DNA of 19,890 nt from Dehalococcoidia bacterium (GTDB taxonomy: Bacteria; Chloroflexota; Dehalococcoidia; Lucifugimonadales; SHYF01), in the NCBI GenBank assembly GCA_009692985.1, contig SHYF01000006.1, positions 1 to 19,890 of the forward strand, in the 5' to 3' direction. The notes beneath the pieces were generated by a model. That model did no database searches and was not told the origin of the DNA. It was given only the letters and a program-made list of their open reading frames with translations. Of this stretch, positions 5,645-13,467 are shown one piece after another. Both the position numbers and the translations under genes were made by a program. Position 1 is the first letter of the stretch; each line of letters starts with the position of its first letter.

Positions 5645-8551
5645 ATGCCCCTGGAGAACATAGTCGTCAAGGGTGCCCGCGAGCACAACCTCAAGAACAT
5701 AGATGTGACCATCCCTCGCAACAGGCTGGTGGTCATTACAGGCGTCTCCGGCTCCGGCAAGTCCACCCTGGCCTTCGACACCATCTACGCCGAGGGGCAG
5801 CGCCGCTACGTGGAGTCCCTCTCGGCCTACGCCCGCCAGTTCCTGGGCCGCATGGACAAGCCCGACGTTGACTACATCGAGGGGCTGTCGCCGGCCATAT
5901 CCATTGACCAGAAGGGCGTATCCCACAATCCGCGCTCCACCGTGGGCACAGTCACAGAGGTGTACGACTACCTGCGCCTGCTGTTCGCCCGGGCGGGCCG
6001 GCCCCACTGCCCCAACTGCGGCCGTCCGGTCCAAAGGCAAACAGTGCAGCAGATAGTGGACGCCGTCCAGGCCATGCCCCAGGGCCGCCGGGTGATGGTG
6101 CTGGCCCCCAAGGTGGTCCACAAGAAGGGCGAGCACAAGGAGGTGTTCGAGGAGGCCGGCAAGGCGGGGTTCGTGCGTGTGCGGCTGGACGGCCAGATAC
6201 GGGAGCTATCCGAGACATTCGACCTGAACCGGCAGAAGTGGCATACCATCGAGATAGTGGTGGACCGCCTGGTCATCGGCGACGGCGCTGATTCGGCCCG
6301 TGTGTCCGACTCCGTGGAGACGGCCCTGAAGCAGGGCGCCGGCGTGGTGAAAATCCTGGACGCCGACACCGACCAGGAGGACCTGTTCTCCGAGCAGTTC
6401 GCCTGCGTCCACTGCGGCGTCAGCCTGGGGGAGATCGAGCCGCGAACGTTTAGCTTCAACTCGCCTCATGGCGCTTGTCCCGATTGCACCGGCCTGGGGT
6501 TCCGGCTGGAGATAGATCCTGAGTTGGTGGTGCCCAACAAAGATCTGTCCTTGGCCCAGGGTGCCATTCAGCCCTGGACGCGCGCCGGCTCATCCAGCCC
6601 CTGGTACGCCAGCCTGCTGGAGTCGCTGTCGCGGGCCCACGGCTTCCCAACCCGAGAGCCTGTGAAGAAGCTAGGCCCAGAGGTGTTGAAGCTCATCCTG
6701 TACGGCAACCAGGGCAGCACCATCGAGATGAAGCACACCACTCATAGCGGCCGGGTCTACTCCTGGGACACCACCTTTGAAGGCGTGATCCCTAATCTAA
6801 TGAGACGGTACAAGGAGACATCCTCCGACTACATCCGCCACGAGATCGAACGGTACATGGCCAGCCGCCCTTGCCTCTCCTGCCAGGGGAAGCGCCTGAA
6901 GCAGGAGTCCCTGGCCGTCACAGTGGGTGGCATGAACATCATGGACGTGACCGGCCAGTCCGTCGGCCAGGCGTGGGAATGGACGCGCTCCGTTGGTGGC
7001 GAAGACAGCGCGAGTCCGCCTTCGGCGGAACCGTTGACGCCCAGAGAGCACGCCATCGCCCGCCTGATACTTAAAGAGATACAGTCGCGGCTGAAGTTCC
7101 TGGTGGACATCGGCCTGGACTACGTAACACTGGCCCGCACCGCCTCTACTTTGTCCGGCGGCGAGGCGCAACGCATTCGCCTGGCCACCCAGATTGGATC
7201 GGGCCTCATGGGCGTGCTGTACGTTTGTGATGAGCCGTCGGTGGGCCTGCATCCGGTGGACGACTCGCGCCTCATAGATACGTTGAGGCGACTGGTGGAC
7301 ATTGGCAACACCGTCCTGATTGTGGAACACGACGAGGCTATTATGCGGGCGTCGGACTACATTATTGACCTTGGCCCCGGCGCTGGGGAGCACGGCGGGC
7401 GAGTGGTGGCCATTGGCACGATAGAGGACATATGCGCCAGTGAAGAGTCGGTCACCGGCGCATATCTGAGCGGCCGGCGAGAGATACCGCTGCCCGCGAA
7501 ACGCCGCCGTGGCAAGAGCAAGGCCCTGGTGGTACGGGGCGCTCGCGAGAACAACCTCAAGAACATAGATGTGGCGATACCCCTGGGCAAGCTGGTTTGC
7601 GTCACCGGTGTATCCGGCTCTGGCAAGTCAAGCCTGATATACGAGGTGCTGTACAAGAAGCTGGCCCAGATGCTGTACGGGGCCAAAGAGCGCCCTGGTG
7701 CTTGCGACGGCGTGGATGGCCACGACCTGATTGATAAGGTGGTTAACATAGACCAGTCGCCCATCGGGCGGACGCCGCGCAGCAACCCCGCCACATACGT
7801 CGGCGTATTCACGCCTATCCGCGAGATGTTCGCCGCAGTGCCCGAGGCGCGGGTGCGCGGGTATGCCCCCGGCAGGTTTTCGTTCAACGTCAAGGGCGGC
7901 AGGTGCGAGGCTTGCACGGGCGAGGGGTACATCGAGATCGAGATGCAGTTCCTTCCCAACGTCACAGTTGCCTGCGAGGTTTGCTACGGTCAGCGTTACA
8001 ATCGCGAGGCTCTGGAGATACGGTTCAAGGACAAGACCATTGCGGAAGTCCTGAACATGACGGTGGCCGAGGCGCTGGAGTTCTTCTGGAACTTCCCCAA
8101 GGTGCGCTCCAAGCTAGAGACCATGCGGGACGTGGGCCTGGGATACATACGCCTGGGCCAGCCTGCCACCACGCTATCCGGCGGCGAGGCACAGCGGGTC
8201 AAGCTGTCCACGGAGCTTTCACGCCGGGCCACGGGCAAGACGCTGTACATGCTGGACGAGCCTACCACCGGCCTATCCTTCTCCGACTGCGCCGCCCTTT
8301 TGGGTGTGCTGCACCGCCTGGTGGACGCTGGCAACACAGTGGTGCTGATCGAGCACCACCTGGACCTTATCAAGAACGCTGACTGGGTTATAGACCTGGG
8401 CCCCGGCGCCGGCGAAAAGGGCGGCTACGTGATCGCCGAAGGCACGCCGGAACAGGTGGCAGAAGTCGCTCACTCGTACACCGGCCAGTACATGAAGCGG
8501 GTGCTGGAGAAGGGACAGCGTGCCGTGAATGCAGGCGTTATAGTAAGATGA
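5645..8551 (+). CDS. uvrA: UvrABC excinuclease ATPase subunit A
   Basis: The 968 residues are full length (E. coli about 940). UvrA scans DNA for bulky damage as a dimer and loads UvrB in nucleotide excision repair. Order of parts: Walker A GVSGSGKS (about 33-40), first zinc finger CVHC...CPDC (about 253-281), ABC signature LSGGEAQR (about 503), Walker [11 protein letters not shown], second Walker A (about 655), second zinc finger CEAC...CEVC (about 754-780), second LSGGEAQR (about 844) and Walker [11 protein letters not shown]. Two D-loop-region changes are unusual: Cys for Leu in the first Walker B, and Ser for the usual His after TTGL in the second. The frame opens at 5603, but [19 protein letters not shown] is the canonical N-terminus and GGGAGGG lies 9 nt before the ATG at 5645. 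Confidence 0.97.
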   Translation: MPLENIVVKGAREHNLKNIDVTIPRNRLVVITGVSGSGKSTLAFDTIYAEGQRRYVESLSAYARQFLGRMDKPDVDYIEGLSPAISIDQKGVSHNPRSTVGTVTEVYDYLRLLFARAGRPHCPNCGRPVQRQTVQQIVDAVQAMPQGRRVMVLAPKVVHKKGEHKEVFEEAGKAGFVRVRLDGQIRELSETFDLNRQKWHTIEIVVDRLVIGDGADSARVSDSVETALKQGAGVVKILDADTDQEDLFSEQFACVHCGVSLGEIEPRTFSFNSPHGACPDCTGLGFRLEIDPELVVPNKDLSLAQGAIQPWTRAGSSSPWYASLLESLSRAHGFPTREPVKKLGPEVLKLILYGNQGSTIEMKHTTHSGRVYSWDTTFEGVIPNLMRRYKETSSDYIRHEIERYMASRPCLSCQGKRLKQESLAVTVGGMNIMDVTGQSVGQAWEWTRSVGGEDSASPPSAEPLTPREHAIARLILKEIQSRLKFLVDIGLDYVTLARTASTLSGGEAQRIRLATQIGSGLMGVLYVCDEPSVGLHPVDDSRLIDTLRRLVDIGNTVLIVEHDEAIMRASDYIIDLGPGAGEHGGRVVAIGTIEDICASEESVTGAYLSGRREIPLPAKRRRGKSKALVVRGARENNLKNIDVAIPLGKLVCVTGVSGSGKSSLIYEVLYKKLAQMLYGAKERPGACDGVDGHDLIDKVVNIDQSPIGRTPRSNPATYVGVFTPIREMFAAVPEARVRGYAPGRFSFNVKGGRCEACTGEGYIEIEMQFLPNVTVACEVCYGQRYNREALEIRFKDKTIAEVLNMTVAEALEFFWNFPKVRSKLETMRDVGLGYIRLGQPATTLSGGEAQRVKLSTELSRRATGKTLYMLDEPTTGLSFSDCAALLGVLHRLVDAGNTVVLIEHHLDLIKNADWVIDLGPGAGEKGGYVIAEGTPEQVAEVAHSYTGQYMKRVLEKGQRAVNAGVIVR

Positions 8552-8658
8552 ATGGGTATGAAATGCCCAAGTACGCGGTTATCCTCATACCAGAAGAAGA
8601 GGGCGGGTACTCTGTAATAGAAACAATTATAGCACCGTCTAAAACTAACCCGCCCTGA
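8548..8658 (+). pseudogene. Truncated HicB-like antitoxin fragment
   Basis: This frame encodes 36 residues, starting ATGA-coupled to the uvrA stop; a second ATG at 8563 may be the original start. MPKYAVILIPEEEGGYSV is the typical first strand and hairpin of HicB/UPF0150 antitoxins, which continue for another 50-100 residues with a PDLPGC-type strand and a DNA-binding tail. Here the similarity stops right after GGYSV and a stop codon follows 18 residues later. No HicA toxin (a small dsRBD-like mRNase) is adjacent. It is best read as the remnant of a type II toxin-antitoxin pair or an orphan HicB domain. An expressed mini-protein coupled to uvrA is possible but unsupported. Confidence 0.5.
8600..8656. 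repeat. 9-bp perfect inverted repeat with 39-nt spacer
   Basis: AGGGCGGGT (8600-8608) and ACCCGCCCT (8648-8656) are perfect inverted copies bracketing the end of the HicB-like similarity. The spacer is AT-richer than its surroundings. It could be a uvrA 3'-end stem or the ends of a small insertion; no T-tract follows. Confidence 0.45.
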
Positions 8659-8692
8659 TCGTGGCCACACCAACGTCTGGAGCTAGGCTGGC

Positions 8693-8720
8693 TTGGCGCT
8701 GGTACCAGTCGTAGTATGAA
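8693..8720 (+). promoter_or_regulatory. Candidate promoter with palindromic spacer, upstream of the VOC gene
   Basis: TTGGCG (8693-8698) and TATGAA (8715-8720) are separated by 16 nt and resemble -35 and -10 boxes (four of six matches each). The spacer begins with the perfect 10-bp palindrome CTGGTACCAG (8699-8708), a position where a repressor could act. The VOC start codon is 10 nt after the -10 box, so the mRNA would be nearly leaderless. Confidence 0.3.
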
Positions 8721-8729
8721 GATACTTGA

Positions 8730-9158
8730 ATGATCATATCCCACAACAACTCGGCCTTCACGGTGAGCAACCTGGAGCGCTCCGTTGCCTTCTACTGCGA
8801 CGTCGTAGGCTTCAGGGTAGACACCACTCTTGAGGCGCAGGGGCCTGCTATTCAGCAGATCACCGGCTTCCCTGACGCGCACCTCAAAATAGCGCATCTG
8901 CTCCTGGGCAGCTTCCGGTTGGAGCTGATCCAGTACCTGGCGCCCAAGGGCAAGGCCGTAGACCCGTCCACATGCAACGTGGGCACCGCTCACATAGCCT
9001 TCTACGCCGACGACGTGGACAGGACATATCGGGAGCTACAGGCCAAGGGGGTGCGGTTTAGGGGAACGCCCGTGGCCGCGGCGGCGGGACGCCCTCGCGT
9101 GGCATACTTCCTGGATCCGGACGGCATCACGCTGGAACTGGCCCAGGCGCCAGGGTAG
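8730..9158 (+). CDS. VOC-fold (glyoxalase/bleomycin-resistance type) protein
   Basis: The 142 residues show the paired beta-alpha-beta-beta-beta modules of the vicinal oxygen chelate fold: AFTVSNLERSVAFYCDVVGF in the first module, AHIAFYADDVDRTYRELQAKGV and YFLDPDGITLEL in the second. Family members are glyoxalases, epimerases, dioxygenases and resistance proteins that use a divalent metal. Three of four usual ligands are visible: Glu in FRLELIQYL, His in TAHIAFY and Glu in ITLELA. The first ligand, normally a His five residues before the V of xxFTV, is Asn7 here; His5 lies two residues earlier. The substrate cannot be inferred. There is no clear Shine-Dalgarno sequence before the ATG at 8730. 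Confidence 0.82.
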   Translation: MIISHNNSAFTVSNLERSVAFYCDVVGFRVDTTLEAQGPAIQQITGFPDAHLKIAHLLLGSFRLELIQYLAPKGKAVDPSTCNVGTAHIAFYADDVDRTYRELQAKGVRFRGTPVAAAAGRPRVAYFLDPDGITLELAQAPG

Positions 9159-9221
9159 AATAGCAGCGGCTTGGCTGTCCTGCGGGCAGCCGACTCCACG
9201 CCACTAGCAGGTTGCAGAAAT

Positions 9222-9312
9222 AGGGGAGTCCAGAGGGGCGAAGCCCCTTTGGTGGGGGTCCGGGGGTATTCCCCCGATATAACTCTGACCCCCTTCCTGG
9301 CCAGGAAGGGGG
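9222..9312. repeat. Three-hairpin intergenic repeat element
   Basis: Three consecutive palindromes fill most of the gap between the VOC and thioesterase genes. The first is 9230-9252 (10-bp arms CCAGAGGGGC/GCCCCTTTGG, one G-T wobble, GAA loop). The second is 9261-9276 (CGGGGG-TATT-CCCCCG). The third is 9289-9312, a perfect 24-nt palindrome centred on CTGG/CCAG. A related, shorter version with CTGGGG...CCCCAG lies at 13286-13302. It has the look of a dispersed, non-coding palindromic repeat such as a REP or small non-autonomous element. No flanking target duplication could be made out by eye. Confidence 0.65.
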
Positions 9313-9350
9313 CAAGGGGGGTGGTCGTAGGAGTTTTCCATCACCCTGGT

Positions 9351-9355
9351 AGGAG
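9351..9355 (+). promoter_or_regulatory. Ribosome binding site fixing a TTG start
   Basis: AGGAG at 9351-9355 is 7 nt before TTG at 9363. This is the only well-spaced Shine-Dalgarno sequence in this frame and decides the start of the thioesterase gene. Confidence 0.6.
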
Positions 9356-9362
9356 CAAAGAG

Positions 9363-9773
9363 TTGACTCAACAACCCAGCCCGCGTCCTTTCTCTCCAGG
9401 CACTTTCGCCGAGGTGCTAGGTATTGAGCAGGTGGAGACTGGGGATGGGTGGGCACGTGTGCGAATGCCCATACGGGCGTACCATTTGCAGTCCAACAAC
9501 GCCGTTCACGGAGGCGTCATCATGACACTGGCGGACAGTGCCTTCTGGCGCGCCGTGACCACCCTTCTAGCCGTCGGCCAGATAGCGGCTACCTCTGAGC
9601 TAAAGGTTAACTTCCTCCGGCCGGCCCGGGGTGACTTCCTGGTAGCCGTAAGCCGTGTGATCCACAAAGGCAGCCGGCTGATGGTGGGAGAGGCCGATGT
9701 CACCGACGGCGAGGGCAACCTGGTCGCCAAGGCCCTGGGCACATACGTCATTCTGGAAGCTAGACGAGGCTAA
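9363..9773 (+). CDS. PaaI-type hotdog-fold acyl-CoA thioesterase
   Basis: From the TTG at 9363 this encodes 136 residues, the usual size of PaaI/YbgC-like hotdog thioesterases. PFSPGTFAEVLGIEQVETGD opens the domain. SNNAVHGGVIMTLADSAFW is the hotdog helix with the HGG motif, whose Gly/Asp/Asn-containing surroundings form the active site. SELKVNFLRPARGDFLVAVS and GNLVAKALGTYVIL are the typical strands. These enzymes hydrolyse acyl- or aryl-CoA thioesters in the cytoplasm and often assist CoA-dependent degradation. The frame is open upstream to 9171, but that stretch only translates the hairpin repeat at 9222-9312. The acyl-CoA dehydrogenase gene follows after 76 nt, which fits a shared acyl-CoA role. 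Confidence 0.82.
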   Translation: MTQQPSPRPFSPGTFAEVLGIEQVETGDGWARVRMPIRAYHLQSNNAVHGGVIMTLADSAFWRAVTTLLAVGQIAATSELKVNFLRPARGDFLVAVSRVIHKGSRLMVGEADVTDGEGNLVAKALGTYVILEARRG

Positions 9774-9849
9774 CCAGGTTTGCGCAGAACCACGTCTGCG
9801 TAATAGGGGTTGCGGTTATGGCCTGGCAGCGTCTGGAGGAGACGAAAAG

Positions 9850-11004
9850 ATGAACGAACAGTTAGGCGAGGCTCGGCAGCAGATACTGGCGACTGTCTGC
9901 GATTTCGTCCGCCGGGAGGTGGCCCCCGTGGCCAGCAGGTACGAGCAGGAGGACATCTATCCCCACGAGCTGGTGGAGCGTATGAAGGAGCTGGGGCTGT
10001 TTGGCATCGTGGTCCCGGAGGAGTACGGCGGGTTAGGGCTAGACTACACTACATTTGCCATGGTGTTCGAGGAGCTGGCCAAGGGCTGGATGAGCATCTC
10101 AGGCGTCATTGGCACGCACTCCATCCTGACCTATGTAATAGCCAAGTTCGGGACCGAGGACCAGAAAGGCCACTGGCTGCCTTTGCTGGCCCGCGGTGAA
10201 AAGCGCGGAGGTCTGGGCCTGACGGAGCCCGACGCAGGCAGCGATGTGGCGGCCATGCGGACCACCGCAGTCCGAGACGGCGATGAGTACGTCATCAACG
10301 GCAGCAAGCTGTTCATCACCAACGGCAGGTACGGCGACGTCTTCCTGCTGCTGGCCAAGACCAACCGCGAAGCAAAGCCACCACACAGGGGCATCAGTGC
10401 CTTCATCGCGGAAAAGGGGCCAGGCTTCACCGTTGGACGCGACCTGAATAAGCTGGGATACCGGGGCGTGGACACCTGCGAGCTCGTTTTCCAGGACTAT
10501 CGCGTTCCCGCTGAAAGCCTGGTGGGCCTGGAAGAGGGCCAGGGCTTCTACCAGGTGATGGAGGGCCTAGAGACAGGCCGCATCAACATTGCGGCCCGGG
10601 CCGTGGGTGTCGCCACCGCCGCCTTCGAGGCTGCCATTGCCTATGCTCAGCAGCGCAAGACGTTTGGCCAGCCCATCGCCCAGCATCAGGCCATCCAGCT
10701 CATGCTGGCGGACATGGCCACCAAGGTGCAGGCGGCCCGGCTGCTGGTGTACGACGCCGCGGCCAAGAAGGACCGTGGCGAGCGGTGCGACCTGGAGGCG
10801 GGAATGGCCAAGCTGTTCGCCAGCGAGATGTGCGCTCAGGTGACACTGGACGCCATGCGCGTCCACGGAGGGTACGGATACATCAAGGACCTGCCCCTGG
10901 AACGGTATTACCGGGATGCGCCGCTGATGGTCATAGGTGAAGGGACAAATGAGATCCAGAAGCTGGTCATCGCCCGCAACCTGCTGAGACGGTACGCTTC
11001 CTGA
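9850..11004 (+). CDS. Acyl-CoA dehydrogenase
   Basis: The 384 residues match the short/medium-chain acyl-CoA dehydrogenase length. The enzyme is an FAD-dependent homotetramer that introduces a trans-2,3 double bond into acyl-CoA, passing electrons to ETF. An N-terminal helical domain (FVRREVAPVASRYEQEDIYP) is followed by the FAD-contact motifs LTEPDAGSDVAAMRT and KLFITNGRYGDVF. The C-terminal helical domain includes RKTFGQPIAQHQAIQ and MRVHGGYGYIKDLPLERYYRD. The Glu in GEGTNEIQKLVIARNLL sits at the catalytic-base position of the short- and medium-chain enzymes. GGAGGAG at 9835-9841 lies 8 nt before the ATG; the open frame upstream to 9697 has no family similarity. Chain-length preference is not predictable from sequence alone. 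Confidence 0.95.
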   Translation: MNEQLGEARQQILATVCDFVRREVAPVASRYEQEDIYPHELVERMKELGLFGIVVPEEYGGLGLDYTTFAMVFEELAKGWMSISGVIGTHSILTYVIAKFGTEDQKGHWLPLLARGEKRGGLGLTEPDAGSDVAAMRTTAVRDGDEYVINGSKLFITNGRYGDVFLLLAKTNREAKPPHRGISAFIAEKGPGFTVGRDLNKLGYRGVDTCELVFQDYRVPAESLVGLEEGQGFYQVMEGLETGRINIAARAVGVATAAFEAAIAYAQQRKTFGQPIAQHQAIQLMLADMATKVQAARLLVYDAAAKKDRGERCDLEAGMAKLFASEMCAQVTLDAMRVHGGYGYIKDLPLERYYRDAPLMVIGEGTNEIQKLVIARNLLRRYAS

Positions 11005-11018
11005 GACTGGCGTCACTT

Positions 11019-11501
11019 TTACCGCGCGCTGGTCTTCGGGCGGCGAGCGGCCATTGCTGCTTCCATGGCCTTGACCTTGTTCAGACGGCGCAGGAACCTC
11101 TCTTCTTCTACTCGGAACCGTGCGCTCAGGAAGGCGGCCACCAGCTCTCTTGCCACCTCAGCGCCCACAACGCGTGCTCCCAGGCAAAGCACGTTCATAT
11201 CGTCGTGGTCCACCCCCTGGTGGGCGGAATATGTATCGTGGCAGACAGCGGCGCGCACGCCTGCTACCTTGTTGGCCGCTACGCTGGCTCCTACGCCGCT
11301 GCCGCACACAACGATGCCTCGCTCCGCCTGCCCTGCGGCCACAGCCTGGGCCACGGCTTGGGCGAAGTCTGGATAGTCGTCCAGAGGATCATAGGTGGGA
11401 GCGCCCAGGTCCAGCACCTGGTGGCCCAAGTCCCGTATCTGGGCTACCAGGTCCGCTTTGAGTGGAAATCCGCCGTGGTCGGCGCTAATGGCTACACGCA
11501 T
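11019..11501 (-). CDS. rpiB: Ribose-5-phosphate isomerase B / LacAB-family sugar-phosphate isomerase
   Basis: The 160 residues match the LacAB/RpiB family. RpiB interconverts ribose-5-phosphate and ribulose-5-phosphate in the pentose phosphate pathway. MRVAISADHGGFPLK carries the DHG substrate-binding motif (Asp8-His9). VVCGSGVGASVAANKV carries the catalytic Cys66 and the anion-hole glycines. AVCHDTYSAHQGVDHDDMNV is the conserved substrate loop, in a variant that lacks the SARxSRxHND wording of E. coli-like RpiB. An alternative sugar-phosphate substrate is therefore possible. The start is the ATG at 11501 with AGAGG about 5 nt upstream; a longer open frame exists but adds no family sequence. 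It lies 25 nt behind the TPP enzyme on the same strand and converges with the dehydrogenase gene. Confidence 0.88.
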   Translation of the reverse strand: MRVAISADHGGFPLKADLVAQIRDLGHQVLDLGAPTYDPLDDYPDFAQAVAQAVAAGQAERGIVVCGSGVGASVAANKVAGVRAAVCHDTYSAHQGVDHDDMNVLCLGARVVGAEVARELVAAFLSARFRVEEERFLRRLNKVKAMEAAMAARRPKTSAR

Positions 11502-11526
11502 GTTTGCCTCTCGTCCATTGCTGCCT

Positions 11527-13131
11527 TTACCAGGGGCTGGGCATTGGTCCCACAGGCACCTCAATCAGTGTTGGGGCGTCTATGCCAATGGCCTCTTTGA
11601 TGGCAGACTCCAGGCGCTCAGGGCTTTTCACTCGCACCCCCCGTGCGCCATAAGCCCTGGCCAGCTTTACAAAATCAGGATTCCGAAGCTCGGAGCCGAG
11701 CTTGCCGTGGTAGTCTGTCTCCTGGTCCCGCATTACATTGCCGTAGGCGTTGTCGTTGAACACGACGGCCACCAGGTTGATGCCATACTGTACCGCCGTA
11801 GACAGCTCCTGGGAAGCGTACTGGAACCCGCCATCGCCGCTGACAGAAACCACCGGAGTTTCTGGTTTGGCTACCTTGACCCCCAAGGCTAAGGGGAAGG
11901 CGTAGCCCAAGTTGCCAAAGTAGGAAGATGTGATGTACGTGCCAGGCTCATAGACAGGATAGCCGGCGCGGCAGTAATAGGAAACCTGGGTCATGTCAGT
12001 CACCAGAATGCCATCATCAGGCAGAGCGGCGCGAATGGCCGCTGAGAAGCCGTGTTGAGGCTCCACCACACGGTGGGTCTTGACCCGTTCCGCCTTGGTA
12101 AGTTCCATATCTGCCTTGCGGCTGGCCTTGGCCGGCGTCATAGCCGCGAGGGCCTTGTGCAACTGTTCCAAGGTGCGCTTGGCATCACCCACAACTCCCA
12201 CAGTGTTCTTGAAGTTACGGCCAATCTCGCTAGGGTCAATGTCAATCTGCACTACGCGCTGGTCTTTGAGCAGTTGCGGTGTGCCTCGGCTCAGTCCACT
12301 GGTCATGCGGGTGCCTACGGCCAGGATAACGTCATGCTGGCCTAACAGCTGTGAGTCATCGCCTCGGATTGAGCCCAGGCATAGATAGTGCCTATCAGAA
12401 AGAGCGCCTTTGCCCTCTGCTGTGGTGAGCAGAGGGGCCTGCAAATACTCAGCCAGCTTCTGCAAAGCCTCCGAGGCCCTTGAGGTGATGACGCCGCCGC
12501 CTGCAATGATGAGCGGGTTGCGAGCGCCGGCCAGAATGCGCGCTGCCTCCCTCACCTCGTTCTCTGGAGCTGCCGGGCGGAAATAGTCCGCTGGCTCCCG
12601 AAGCTGCACATCCGCCTCTTCCGCCAGGGTATCCGGTGGGATCTCTATCTCAACAGGCCGGGGACGCCCGGTGCGTAGCTGGTAGAATGCCTCGTGCACT
12701 GCATCTGGAATCTCTGCGGGGTCCAAGACCCTCCTCGCCCACTTCGTCACCTGACGGATGGCCACCATCTGGTCATCCACCTCATGCAGCATTCCACGGT
12801 TGGCGCCGATATGGTCTCGTGGGACCTGGCCAGACACCACCATTATCGGCGAAGATGAGGCGTATGCTGTGCCGATTGCCGCCGAGGCATTCAGCAGGCC
12901 TGGGCCGGGAACTACCAGCGCCGTGCCAATTTCGCCGCTCGCCCTTGAGTAGCCATCGGCCATGTAGGCTGTGGCCTGCTCGTGCCGAGTGGTGATGAAC
13001 CTGATTTCCGGCACGAAGTGCAAGGCGTCCACCGCGTGATAAGTCTGCACCCCAGGAAGGCCAAAGATTACCTTCACGCCTTCCAGTGCCAGGGACTTCA
13101 TAAGGATTTGACCGCCGGTCATCTTGGGCAT
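11527..13131 (-). CDS. Thiamine-diphosphate-dependent enzyme, acetolactate synthase large-subunit type
   Basis: The 534 residues have the three-domain layout of ThDP decarboxylases and acetolactate synthases. The Pyr domain contains VIFGLPGVQTYHAV and the cofactor-activating Glu51 in TRHEQATAYMADGYSR. The central domain contains the ILAGARNPLIIAGGGV and VVQIDIDPSEIGRN signatures. The PP domain has GDGGFQYASQEL (about 432) and NDN at 459-461, the Mg2+ and diphosphate motif GDG-x26-NN type. The family includes acetolactate synthase, oxalyl-CoA and sulfopyruvate decarboxylases, and glyoxylate carboligase. No ilvN regulatory subunit or other branched-chain gene is next to it, so I do not call it ilvB. 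The ATG at 13131 is preceded by AAGGAAGGA. It forms a two-gene operon with rpiB. Confidence 0.9.
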   Translation of the reverse strand: MPKMTGGQILMKSLALEGVKVIFGLPGVQTYHAVDALHFVPEIRFITTRHEQATAYMADGYSRASGEIGTALVVPGPGLLNASAAIGTAYASSSPIMVVSGQVPRDHIGANRGMLHEVDDQMVAIRQVTKWARRVLDPAEIPDAVHEAFYQLRTGRPRPVEIEIPPDTLAEEADVQLREPADYFRPAAPENEVREAARILAGARNPLIIAGGGVITSRASEALQKLAEYLQAPLLTTAEGKGALSDRHYLCLGSIRGDDSQLLGQHDVILAVGTRMTSGLSRGTPQLLKDQRVVQIDIDPSEIGRNFKNTVGVVGDAKRTLEQLHKALAAMTPAKASRKADMELTKAERVKTHRVVEPQHGFSAAIRAALPDDGILVTDMTQVSYYCRAGYPVYEPGTYITSSYFGNLGYAFPLALGVKVAKPETPVVSVSGDGGFQYASQELSTAVQYGINLVAVVFNDNAYGNVMRDQETDYHGKLGSELRNPDFVKLARAYGARGVRVKSPERLESAIKEAIGIDAPTLIEVPVGPMPSPW

Positions 13132-13190
13132 TGGAATCCTTCCTTTTTCACCTGGCCGGTAATTCCCACTTGGGCCAGCCACGGCCCTTC

Positions 13191-13219
13191 AGCGGGGCCA
13201 GAATGGCAGCGGGGCCAGA
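13191..13219. repeat. Short tandem direct repeat
   Basis: The 12-mer AGCGGGGCCAGA occurs at 13191-13202 and again at 13208-13219, a period of 17 nt, within the divergent intergenic region upstream of the TPP enzyme. It may be a paired regulator site or simple repeat slippage. Confidence 0.4.
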
Positions 13220-13232
13220 GTGGGATGGCAGC

Positions 13233-13261
13233 AGTCTATCATCGGCCCTGGTTGCCAGCAA
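13233..13261 (-). promoter_or_regulatory. Weak candidate promoter of the TPP-enzyme/rpiB operon
   Basis: Read on the minus strand, TTGCTG (13256-13261) and TAGACT (13233-13238) are 17 nt apart. The matches to consensus are only three and four of six. The direct repeat at 13191-13219 lies just downstream of it, a possible regulator position. Confidence 0.25.
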
Positions 13262-13285
13262 GCTTGTTCCGCTCGGCCTATGGGA

Positions 13286-13302
13286 CTGGGGGTGTTCCCC
13301 AG
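13286..13302. repeat. Hairpin related to the element at 9222-9312
   Basis: CTGGGG (13286-13291) and CCCCAG (13297-13302) pair perfectly around GTGTT. The surrounding wording (GACTGGGGGTGTTCCCC, then ACTCCCCCTC) resembles the middle part of the element at 9253-9293. It is the only other strong structure in the 13132-13467 gap. Confidence 0.45.
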
Positions 13303-13467
13303 ATTGAAGACTCCCCCTCTCCGATGTGACACTTGATGATACCTTTTGGTTGGGTATGGCAGACCCGCCGCTGGGTCGAAGACGGCCTCCATTGTCAATA
13401 GAGAAGCCTCGCTATCCATTGTGATAACATTCGAGCGTGGATCTTGGGGAATGATGATGTTTTGCCT

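Noticed and set aside
8600..8656. Intrinsic terminator of uvrA
   Set aside because: The loop is 39 nt and there is no T-tract after the right arm.
9697..9849. N-terminal extension of the acyl-CoA dehydrogenase
   Set aside because: It overlaps the thioesterase gene in another frame and has no family similarity. GGAGGAG precedes the ATG at 9850.
11527..13131. Acetolactate synthase large subunit IlvB proper
   Set aside because: No regulatory subunit or branched-chain neighbour is present. The ThDP family has many other reactions, so only the family is claimed.
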